Source: Desmodesmus armatus
Lineage: Eukaryota; Chlorophyta; Chlorophyceae; Sphaeropleales; Scenedesmaceae
Length of the DNA: 64,000 nucleotides
NCBI GenBank assembly: GCA_007449985.2
Contig: VIIQ02000161.1
Span: 1 to 64,000 of the forward strand
Direction of reading: 5' to 3'
Positions 11,438 through 20,652 of this stretch are shown here, piece by piece (within the stretch, counting starts at the first letter, position 1; the number at the start of each line of letters is the position of its first letter). Under the pieces are notes generated by a model. It made no database searches. It was not told where the DNA came from and saw nothing but the letters and a program-made list of their open reading frames with translations. The position numbers and the translations under genes are program-made.

Positions 11438-13340
11438 TCAAGCCAACAGCCGCAGCATCGCAACAAGAGTGGCTGCCTGTGGCAGTGTGAGGTGCCCCTG
11501 TGCCTCCAATGCAACCCTCAGCAGCCCCAACCAGGGCTCATCAGATCCAGGGTGCTGCATAGCTGCTTCCAGCAATCCAGCCAACGGGTCACCTGACTGA
11601 CTGCCACTGCCACCACCACCAGCATTGAACACTGCTGACAGCCGTGGGAGGGAAAAGGGCGTCTGTAAAGGTGGCAACTCAGTGGCTGCGTCTTCTTCAT
11701 CTTCTTCTGCTGCTGCTGCTGCCGCTGCTGCTCCGGCGGCGGCAGCAGCGGCACCGGCTGCTTCTGCTGCTGGATAGCTGGGGTTGTCAGGTGTGTCTGT
11801 GTCCAGGTCAAGGTCAAGCCTAATGTACAGGTCATCTAGCTCAAGGGACAGGGGTGACACTGCTGCTGCTGGTGACCCCAAGCCTGGGAGAGGCCTGAGT
11901 CCGTGAGGCCTTGAGCCAGGGCGATGAGCCACACCACCACCACAACCAGCAGCAGCAGCTGCAGCATCAGCACCAGCAGCAGCAGCAGCAACAGACGCTG
12001 GCGGCTGCTGACGTGCGGCTGCTGGCCCTCCCTGCCTTGGTGAACGTGGGCGCAGCGCATGCTGTCCTGCTGCTGGGGAGGCATGGTGCTGACTAGCAGC
12101 AGCAGCAGCTGGTGGGACCCTATTCCCTAGGTAGCCCCGCAGCCGCGGTGGTGGTGGCAGCATCCTCCCCCTAGAGCCTTCACCGCCCACTGCTGCTGCT
12201 GCTGCTGCTGCTGCTGTAGATGCGTGAATTTCAATGCCCCGGCCTGCACCAGCAGCTGCCGCTGCAGCATTGCTGTGTCTGTGTGAGAGGCTGCTGCCGC
12301 TGCCATACGCCTGGGCCTGCATTGCTGCCAGACCCCGCACACGGCGGCGGCCTGTCTGCTGCTGCTGCTGCTGCCGCAAGGACTGCGGGGATTCTGTCAT
12401 GACTGGCTGCTGGGCAAAGGGCTCTTCTTCATGTGTGCTGGCAGCAGGGAAGTCGCCAGTGTCGTCAAACACCAGAGAAGGGCTGAGGGCCTGCTGCATC
12501 CTGCATGCCTCCAGCTGTGCCGCCGCCACTGCTGCTGCTGCTGCTGCTGCTGGTGATGTGGGTGTGTTGCTGACAGGCAGGCCTGCAGCAGTTGCCCTGC
12601 CTCCCCGCTGCTGCTGCTGCTGTTCTGGCGTCTTAGGATGCCAAAAAGCTGCCCACTGCTGCTGCTCCTGCTGCTGGTCCCGCAGCTTATGTTGGTGCTG
12701 CTGCTGCGCAGCACCGGCAGCGGCGGCGGTCTGTTTGGCTGCAGCAGCAGCTGCAGTGGGCCCACCCCCACCCTTCCTGCTGAACATCTTGCTGCTAGCA
12801 TTGCGTCCCTGCCCAAGCTGCCTGTCTGCCTCAAGGGCGGCCCCACCATCACCATCAGCAGCAGCACCACCACCACCACCAGCAGCAAGCTCATCGCCAC
12901 CTACACTGTCAGCCTCGCCATCACTAGCTGCTGTCTCCTTGCACCTCAGGCTGCTGCGGTGCTGTGTGGGTGTCTCTCCTGCTGCCGCAGGTGTCTGCTG
13001 ACGGCATTTTGCAGTGCTGAACATGGTGAAGAGGTCCACAGCAGCTGCCTCACCCCTCATACGACTCAAGGCCAGACCTGCTGTGCGCCGCATGGGACGG
13101 CCTGTGCTGGGGCTGGGACTACACTGCAGCTCTGGGGTGAAGCTAGCAGGTGAAGGCTGGCCCGCACTGCCTGGCCCTCCTGCCAGTGCTGATGGCGGCG
13201 GCAAGGGACTTGCTGTTGCAGCGGCTGCGGGTGATTCCTTGGCAGCTCCACTGCCACCCCTGTGGACCCCTCGGCTGCCTGCAGTGCCCTTGGCCTGAGG
13301 CTGCACCAGGTCCGCAGTGACCCCAGCCTGGCCTGCTGCA

Positions 13341-13375
<35 letters not shown>

Positions 13376-14233
13376 GCCTGAGCAGGGGCCCCTGCAGTGG
13401 CTGGTGCTGGACGTGTGCAGGCTGTCCTTGCTGGCCCCTCCTGCCTGCCATTGCATAGATTGTTTTGCTCCTGCTGAGGCGCCTGCACCTGCCTGCCCCA
13501 CCATCCCACGCCCTCCCAGGCGTCTCGTCACAGCAGCAGCGGCAGCAGCAGTGGCAGCCGCTTGATTCTTGCCAGCTGCATGCGCTGCCTTTCTGGGCAG
13601 GGGTCTTTGCTGCTTCTGTTGGTTCTGCTGCACAGCCTGGGGATCCTCGCTGGCCTCAGCCGGGCAGATGATGGCACCAGCAGCCACAGCGCCTGCTGCC
13701 GCCGTTGCTGCAGCGGCAGCAGCAGCAGCACCTGATCGGCCCCTCCTATGGCTTGTGACAGAGGTTTGCTGGCTACCCTGGCTGTGTTGGTGCTGCTCCT
13801 GGTTATTCAACCGTCGCTTTTGCTTCTGTGTTGGGCTGTCAGCACTGCCTGTGGTCTGCTGCTGCTGCAGGCCTGTCCTGCGGTTCTTGGCTACAGGTGG
13901 CACTGCAGGCTCCATCACCGTCCCACTGAGCAGCGGAAACAAATCTACAGCTGCATGCTGACCCCGCATGCGGTCCACACACAGCGCTGCTGCACGGCGC
14001 TTCAGGCGCTGATGGCCGCTGCTCCCAGCTGTGTTGGAGGGAGCAGCAGCAGCTGCAGCTGCTGCTGCTGAGGAGGGATCGAATGGGACAGCAGTCAGCA
14101 GGTCAGCACCACCGTTGGGTGCAACAGCAGTAGCAGAAGCAGGAGGGGTTGCAGGCTGCTGCTTGGTGCTGTTGCTGCTGTTTCGGCCTCTGCTAGCGCT
14201 GATCACGTGGCGTTGAGGACTTAATGGCTCCAT
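11438..14233 (-). CDS. Gene B: Ala/Gln-rich protein with paired conserved motif
   Basis: Single open reading frame of about 931 residues from ATG at 14233; an in-frame ATG at 14263 would add ten. The later start is preferred because the earlier one lies in the block shared with the MYND promoters. The chain is low-complexity Ala, Gln and Ser with basic patches. It contains two copies of a motif also found once in gene A: RLKRRAAALCVDRMRG... (about 13931-14008) and RPMRRTAGLALSRMRG... (about 13016-13104), each followed by xAAVDLF. The C-terminus, from about 11620, is less biased and probably folded: DPLAGLLEAAMQHPG, then EPWLGLLRVALEAQG and an Ala/Leu helix. No known domain is recognised. Gene B is head-to-head with MYND1 across about 475 nt. 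Fragments of it precede MYND2 and MYND3. Confidence 0.6.
13341..13375 (+). repeat. (GCT)n trinucleotide tract in gene B
   Basis: Pure GCT/AGC repeat of about 35 nt, encoding one of the poly-Ala runs of gene B on the minus strand. Confidence 0.8.
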
Positions 14234-14707
14234 GCGAGTCTTTTGAGCAATGTGGGAGGCCAAAAAGCCGCTATCAGTGTAACCGAGCTGCGAGCGTACA
14301 GGCTATTTTGGGCGACGCGGCGTCGATCCGTGCGTTGGCTTTCTTCCGAGCGTTTTTTGAAGGATCTTCATTCAAAACGTGGGCCCACTGGTCAGCAGCA
14401 GTGGGGCTGCGTGCACACGCGTCAGTTTCTTGTCATTTCTGTCACACTTTGGACACCCCTTGGACGCATATTCGGTGCCTCAAAAGCGTGCAGATCGTGC
14501 AGCCCTGTGTTTAATCAATGGTCTTCACATGTTCAGCATATTTCAGTGACGCATCAGGTGTTCGCCTTTCCTCAAGTCCTTAAAAGCAGCAGTTGTCTTG
14601 ACACGGCAGGTGAGATGCATTGGCTTTCCAGCTGCTTGCTTCCTTGCTCGCCATGCTGCCATCATGCTGGTGTTTTTACTAGACACTGCTGCTTGTCTGT
14701 TTGCAGT
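14234..14707. promoter_or_regulatory. Bidirectional promoter of gene B and MYND1
   Basis: The 474 nt between the divergent start codons contain both promoters and a probable 5' UTR intron of MYND1: donor GCAG|GTGAG at about 14610 and acceptor TTTGCAG ending at 14706, just before the ATG. The same block recurs almost unchanged upstream of MYND2 (20176-20652), including the ATG-proximal intron and a TGACGCA element at about 14548. Its conservation is higher than that of the coding regions it drives. Confidence 0.55.
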
Positions 14708-17700
14708 ATGTCAAACCCATATGATCCTGGGGAGTGGCAGAGTCTGTTGAGGAAGCTGGATGACAAAGCACAAGAAGGCAATGCAGCTGCGATGCTTCAC
14801 GAGCTTGCTGGTCAAATGACAAGCGATATCACTCTCAACAAAGCCACTCACAAGAAATTCGTCAAGGAGGTAAGCTCCTGCGGCTGTGAGGGCTGTTGAG
14901 TGGCCGCGCTGCTGTCAGAGTCAGCGCCTAAGGCGCAATACAATCCATAGAATTCATGCTGCTGCCAGTGGCATTTGGGCCAAATAAGCATGCCTGGTGT
15001 AGATAGCCACATGCCAGGCCCGATGCCCACTTCATATCAGCGGGCATTGCCCGGCCTTGAACATCCATATGCATCATGTCAATTGATTGACTGCCACTCA
15101 TCGGCCATGCACTGCAGGTTTCTCGCTTGGCTGTAGCTGCTATCAATCGGGCTCAGCTTGGTGGGTGGAGTTCTCAGCTCGGTGGGAACAAATCGGTTGC
15201 AGAATGCCTGATAACAGCATTAGCGGAGCTGTTGAAGTGCTTGCTGGGCAGCACACAGCAGGGCAGCACAGCGCCTGGTCTCAAACAGCAGCTGGAGCAG
15301 GCAGGCCTGTTTGACGCACTGCCAGGCATGCTGTCTGCTGCTGCGCATGGGATGGACACCTGCGCAGCAGCTCTGCAGCAGCCCTATGCAGCCAACAGCA
15401 GCACCACCAGCAGCAGCAGCACCTCCCCCGCACCGCTGGTTATGGCGGGGTATGCTTCCAGCCTCTTCTACCTGCTGTCGGCTCTGACGAAGCTGTGGGA
15501 TGCCCCCAGCCTCCTGATCAGCCCACTGCTCAGCAGTGCCCCGGCTGCCGTGCAGTTGGCCGCAGCATCAGTGCACTTTATGTGCGACGTCCAGGAGCAG
15601 GAGCAGCCACAGCTGGGATGTAGTGAAGAGCTCCTGGGCCATGGCTTGCATGTCCTACTGACGGCCATCCACCAACTGGTGGGGCGCACGACAGCGGCTG
15701 TGTGTGCGGCCCCATCCAGTGGACTGAGCAATGCTGCACCAGCCTGCAGTATGAGCTCCATGGCCAGCAGCAGCACAAGGCAGATCAGGGCCCAGCAGCA
15801 GCAGCAGCAGCAGCGGCAAGAGCAGCTGATGCAGCAGCTGCTGCTCTCAACCGACTGGCAATGTGTCAGCGGCTTCCTGTTGGTAGCCTATTGCTATGCC
15901 GTGCTGCGCCAAAGGGACGAGTCCTCACAGCAGCCTTCCTTAGGCACTGCTGAGACAGGCAGTAGCAACGGCAGTGGCGCGGGCAGCAGCAGTGAGGTTC
16001 CCAGCAGCAGCCACTCTGGCGATGGCAGCAGCGGTGACTCGGCAGCAGCATTCCTGTAATACAGTCGCGCAGTTTCCTTAGCTGCTGACTGGCAGGACAA
16101 GCTGCCCGCCACACATCAGCAGCTGCTGCAACTGCTGGGCTGCAGCAGCAAAGGCGTGCTGTGGGCAGCAGGCATGCTTGATGAGTACCACAGGGAGCAG
16201 CACCATAAGGCAGCCAGCAGCAGCGTGCCAGTACTTGCTACAGCACACAGCCTGGCAACCCAGTCTGCCCTTGCATATGCTGCACAGCAGGCAGGACAGC
16301 CTACAGGCCTGGATGTCTGCAGTGCTGCGCCGTTCAGCAGTGCAGCAATTGCCATTGATGTGCTGCTGGCGTCAGTCATGCTGCACTGTGCTGCTGACTG
16401 TCCCGACCAACGCCAAGATGCCGATTACATCAACTTGTGTAGGTTTGCGGCCATGACTGCAGAGTCCGCTTGGTCAGCACCTGTCCGCAATATCCAGGCA
16501 GCAAGTGCGGCAGACCCAGTTAGGCAGCTACAGGCCACCCTGGCTGAGTGTGAGCAGCTGTCAGCAGCACAGGGGGAGCAGCTGCTCTATCTGCAGCGTA
16601 GCTTGGAGCGGTTGCTGAAGTTGCTGCGCAAGCATGCTGCAGCAGATGTGCTCAAGCCGGCTTCCTCTGCAGTTCAGGGCCAGGGCCAGAGCAGCAGCAG
16701 CAGCAGCAACCAGGTTCGGCGTAGCAGCAGCAGCAGCAGCAGTGCTACCAGCAGCAGCCGTCGCAGGGGCATTGGCGTCCGCAGCAGCACGAGCAGCAGC
16801 AGCAACGCCAGCAGCAGCGGCCCAGAACCTGGCGGCAGCAGCAGCTGCCCAGTTGAGCCTGCTAGCGAGGCTGTGTTTGAAGACATAAAAGCCTTGTTCA
16901 GGCTCACCCAGCATTTTGAAAGCCGTTTTGACCTGCACAGCCGCCTGAAAGATGCAGGACTTGGGAACGTGGGCGTCTCCCGGTCGGGCAGTGAAGCAGC
17001 ACTGCACGCAGTCAGGGGCCTGCACAGCAGCTTGGCAGCCACCCTGCAGGACTGTGTGCGGCTAGCAGGTACTATTGAGCAGCTGCAACCGAAGTGGCAG
17101 TATATCAAATGTCTATGCACTCCATCACGCATCGGCCACTTCTTGCCAAGCTTGCTTATGTCGCCTGCCCTGACCGCCCCACCCGGCAGCCCCCAGCAGC
17201 GGCAGCTTTTTGGCCTGTTGTGCAGCTTGCTGAAGACTGTGCAGCTGCAGGCAGGTTCCACAGATGCCGCGGTCCAGCGTGATTTAGTCAGACGCCTAAC
17301 AATGACTGCTGACTTCTCAACCACGGCACTCACGTGGGTCACGTCGAAGGGAACAACCATGGGCTCCACAGGGGCAGCAGCCAGCAGCAGCACCGCACAG
17401 CAGCCACCTGTAGCTCCCACTGCAGGTGCAACAAGTGTATGTCACCCTAGAGAGCAGCAGGAAGCCGCAGCAGCAGCCTCAGCATCGGGAGCAGTAGTGC
17501 CGCAAGCATCGGGCGGATGCTTTAACAGCAATGCTGCCAGCAATGCACTGCTGATGGTGCCTTGGATGGTGCTGTTTGGGCGCTGCTGCCTGGCCCTGGC
17601 ACAGCCCATGCTCTTTGCTCACTTTGTGCGCCAGGTTGATCGCTTCGCATCCTGGCTGCCAGCCTTGCAATCATACCTGGGGGGCAGCAGCACGGCAGCA

Positions 17701-18180
17701 CAGCTGGCCACTGCTGGGCTGAACCCTGAAGCCGTGCTGCAGGCCCTGCAGGACGTAAACGCGTGCGCATCAGTGCAGGGCATCATGCTTGCAGTGCAAC
17801 AGACAGGCAGCGGGGTCGGTGCAGGGGGTTCCAGCCCAGATGTGCAGCAGCAGGGACACCAGGGTGGGCCATCTGCTGGGGATGCTGGTGGTGTTGAGGG
17901 CTTACTACTAGTGCTGGCTGGCCGGCTGCATGATCTGGGTGTGTCCCTGAGCTCCCTGCCGCTGTCCTGGGGCTGCAACAACCCTCTGTGCACCAACCTG
18001 CAGGGCCCTGCTGAAGCGCTTATTGTGCAGGGTAAGGGTAAGGGCAAGGGGAAGTGCAGTGGCTGCAGCATGGCCTACTACTGTGGCATGGCCTGCCAGG
18101 TCCAGCACTGGAAGCATCACAAGCCTGTGTGCAAGGCTGTTGCTGCAACCACTGCTGCTGCCGCTGCAGCCAAGCGCTAG
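14708..18180 (+). CDS. MYND1: MYND zinc-finger protein with internal stop
   Basis: Two coding exons, 14708-14869 and 15118-18180, joined in phase 0 across a 248-nt GT-AG intron. Exon 1 begins MSNPYDPGEWQSL. The long middle is Ala/Ser/Gln-rich and helical (for example WDAPSLL, SGFLLVAYCYAVL, LLGCSSKGVLWAAGM, TAPPGSPQQRQLFGLL). The C-terminus is a MYND zinc finger: WGCNNPLC...KCSGCSMAYYCGMACQ, then HWKHHKPVC, with all metal-binding Cys and His visible. MYND fingers bind proline-rich partners and are common in transcription or chromatin adaptors. An in-frame TAA at 16057-16059 (codon 368) interrupts the gene, yet homology to MYND2 resumes at once in the same frame. Removing a 39-nt GT...AG stretch (about 16034-16072) would skip the stop and restore VSLAADW, but that is very short for an intron. 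Otherwise this is a nonsense allele. Confidence 0.75.
16057..16059 (+). other. In-frame stop inside MYND1
   Basis: The TAA lies between AAAFL and YSRAVSLAADWQDKLP. MYND2 has the matching RAVSLATDWQDELP without a stop. No frame change accompanies it. Confidence 0.85.
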
Positions 18181-19007
18181 CCTCTCGGAGAGACACCAAA
18201 TGGCTTTGTGTGATGTCGGGTAGCTGCTACATGGCATGCAATCTATGACGTCTCATGTTCCAGAGGCTGTTGTGCCGCCATCGGCGGCCAATGTGGGGGC
18301 ACCTGTATGTCTTCCACCTACACAAGGTGCCGCCAGGGTTTTGGTCTTTTCATTCTTGTTGGATGCCAGTTGTTGGATGCAGAGTCTGTTGCGCACATGA
18401 TGGTGTCTGTTGTTGCTGGCAGAAGCCGTGCGGTTGCGTATGAGGTGCACGTGTCATCTCTGCTGACAATGGCACCACCAGGCTGGCTTATGGGTGGTGA
18501 GTTGCTACCCATGTGGGGCTAGCCTAGCGCGCTCTTTGTGGCTGGCCTTGGGTAGTGTGGCTGCCTCGGGTCCCTTTCACTTGGAGCTGGGGGGCATGTA
18601 TCGGTGCGTGTTCTGGTGAGCCTCTGTGTGGTGTTCAAGTATCTGGCGCGTGCGCTGCACATGCGTTGGGCCGTCTCTGCGGCGGTCATCAAGCTGGCGC
18701 TGTTCACAAACGGTGACATCGGGCTCAACCCTGCAGGGTCAGAGGATAATTGTTGCAAGGCGCGTCTTGGCTATGTGCTCGTGGGACTTTTCAAGCCCAG
18801 TGTGTCTTCAAGACAGTGGGTGACCCACTGGGCTGGGGGGAGGGCGCGAGTCCCGCGTCTTTGGTTGTTGCTCATGCGCTCTGGGGTGGGCGCTGCCATA
18901 ATGTGGTGGTAGTATGCTTGCAATCAGACTTGGTTTGCGCGCTTGTACTACAAGATGATCTTATTTGCGCTTTGTTCAGTGCTTGAGGTTGGTGTTTGTG
19001 AAGTATA

Positions 19008-19035
19008 GTTTGCATGGTTTGCAAACCATGCAAAC
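19008..19035. repeat. Perfect 28-nt palindrome
   Basis: A perfect inverted repeat without a spacer: a 14-nt half-site reading GTTTGCATGGTTTG followed directly by its reverse complement. It can form a cruciform or hairpin. Confidence 0.9.
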
Positions 19036-19036
19036 C

Positions 19037-19058
19037 TGCTGCTACAATTGTAGCAGCA
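19037..19058. repeat. Perfect 22-nt palindrome
   Basis: A second perfect palindrome (half-site TGCTGCTACAA), one base after the 28-nt palindrome and unrelated to it in sequence. Confidence 0.9.
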
Positions 19059-19954
19059 AAGACTGTGTTGGGTTGATGTTGGTGGTTCTTGAGGGGGCGG
19101 CATGCACATTGTTGGTTGCAGTGGTAGTGTGCATGTGGCTGTTGAGACAGCTTGGAGCATGCAGTAGGTCGAGCATGCAGGGTTGTTGAAAGTATGTGCA
19201 CGTTTCCCATGCGAGCAGGTGCCGCATGGTAGCATGTGCTGCTGCTGGAGAGCTTGGTGCATGCTGAAGGTGCGCATGCTTGGTGGTGAGTGTCACAGCC
19301 GGGCTGCAGGGATGATGGGACAGGGCAGCCGCTGCGGCGGCCGCACAAATACTTTGTTGCGTGTGTTGCCTGTCGGAGCGTTTGGGGCAGGCTGTTTGTT
19401 TTGCATGGTGTTGGCTACTGTTGAGCAGCTGTCAAGCTGCACTGCAGCTTCAGTGAAGGTTGGGACATGTTTGTAGTAGGTGAGGTGGTGATAGTTGTGT
19501 TGTGAGTGTGCGTAGTTGTGTTGTTGAGTTGTCATGTTTTCATGTTTGGTATTCAACAAGGCTTGTGTTACGCTCACGAACATGCAAGTTGAGCGCCTCT
19601 AGTTGGTGTGTGTCAAACTTGCAGGTGTTCCGTAGGCATTGTGTTGTGCCTATTCTATAGGCAGAACGGGGGGGGGGATCACGATGCCTAGCCTCACTGT
19701 CTTTTCAGTGTGCAACTAGTGCGAAAGCTGTCATGCTGGTTGAGCTCTAGGAAGGGAAGCGCAATGGCATTTCTTTCTGCTAGGTGTACTGTCGCATAGT
19801 CGTTCTAACAGGAATGTTCAAACAATGTACACCATGCAGACTGCTTTGGGACCACAAGCAGGGAATGCAGAGTTAAGCAGCTGAAGCACCGGCCTGCCAG
19901 CAGGTGCCCAGCTCAGTCTCTATTGCACACCCTAGAGCTCAACCAGCATGACAA

Positions 19955-20041
19955 AGTTACTTACAAGTTAGGGTGTGCTGTGGTGGGTCAGGGCGTGTGT
20001 TGAAGCACCGCGCTGTTGTTGTTGGGGAACAGTGGGTTCAA
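19955..20041. repeat. Duplicated MYND 3'-flank segment (copy 1)
   Basis: The sequence from GTTACTTAC onward, through GGGTGTGCTGTG and TTGAAGCACCGC, matches 29227-29310 downstream of MYND3. I read it as the ancestral 3' flank of the MYND unit. It ends exactly where the gene B fragment begins. Confidence 0.6.
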
Positions 20042-20175
20042 TCCGCCGTTGGCTGCAACAGCAGTAGCAGAAGCAGGAGGGGTTGCAGGATGCTGCTTGG
20101 CACTGTTGCTGCTGTTGCGGCCTCTACTGGCGCTGATCACGTGACGTTGAGGACTTTATGGCTCCATGCGAGTCT
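20042..20175 (-). pseudogene. Gene B 5' fragment upstream of MYND2
   Basis: Matches gene B from its start codon to about codon 40 (14233 down to about 14110) at roughly 90% by eye. The reading frame is dead: one substitution makes codon 4 a TAA (ATGGAGCCATAA, against ATGGAGCCATTA in gene B). The fragment ends abruptly at about 20042 against the MYND 3'-flank segment. This is a truncated duplicate of the divergent partner. Confidence 0.8.
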
Positions 20176-20652
20176 TGTGAGCAATGTGGGAGGCCAAAAA
20201 GCCGCAACCAGTGTAACCGAGCTGCGAAGCGTACAGGCTATATTGGTCGACGCGCCGTCGATCCGTGCGTTGGCTTCCTTCCGAGCGTTTTTTGAGTTAT
20301 CCTCATTCGAAAAGTGGGCCCATTGCTCAGCAGTGGGGTTGCGTGCACACGCATCAGTTTCTTGTCATTTCTGTCACACTTTGGACACCCCTTGGACGCA
20401 TCTTTCGGTGCCTCAAAAGCGTGCAGATGGTGCAGCACTGTTTTTTATCCAGGTCCTTCACACTGTTCATCGTATTTCAGTGACGCACCAGGCGTTCTCC
20501 CTTCCTAAAGTCTTCAACAGCAGCAGTTGTCTTGACACGGCTGCCGGCAGGTGAGATGCATTGGCTTTTTGGCTGCTTGTTTGCTTGCCGCTCGCCATGC
20601 TTCCAACGTGCTGGTGGCCGTACTAAACACTGCCACTTGTCCTGTATGAAGC
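20176..20652 (+). promoter_or_regulatory. Duplicated MYND2 promoter and 5' UTR intron
   Basis: Copy of the gene B/MYND1 promoter block. Long runs are unchanged, for example around CAGTTTCTTGTCATTTCTGT and the CCTTGGACGCAT element. The 5' UTR donor GGCAG|GTGAGATGC is kept. The acceptor before the ATG has changed to ...TGTATGAAG|C, weaker than in MYND1. Confidence 0.55.

Larger units (their letters stand above)
18181..19954. other. MYND1 3' flank and spacer insertion
   Basis: G/T-rich, with no convincing protein. 18192-18400 matches the 3' flank of MYND3 (29048-29225), including a shared CTACACAAGGTGCCGCC element. The match stops at about 18400 and resumes at about 19955, so about 1.55 kb here looks inserted relative to the MYND3 copy. 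The twin palindromes at 19008-19058 lie inside the insertion. Confidence 0.5.

Noticed and set aside
19973..20046. tRNA or tRNA-derived SINE (GGTTCAATCC box)
   Set aside because: A T-loop-like box is present, but no cloverleaf can be folded by eye, and the only other copy (29227-29310) fits a duplicated MYND 3' flank.
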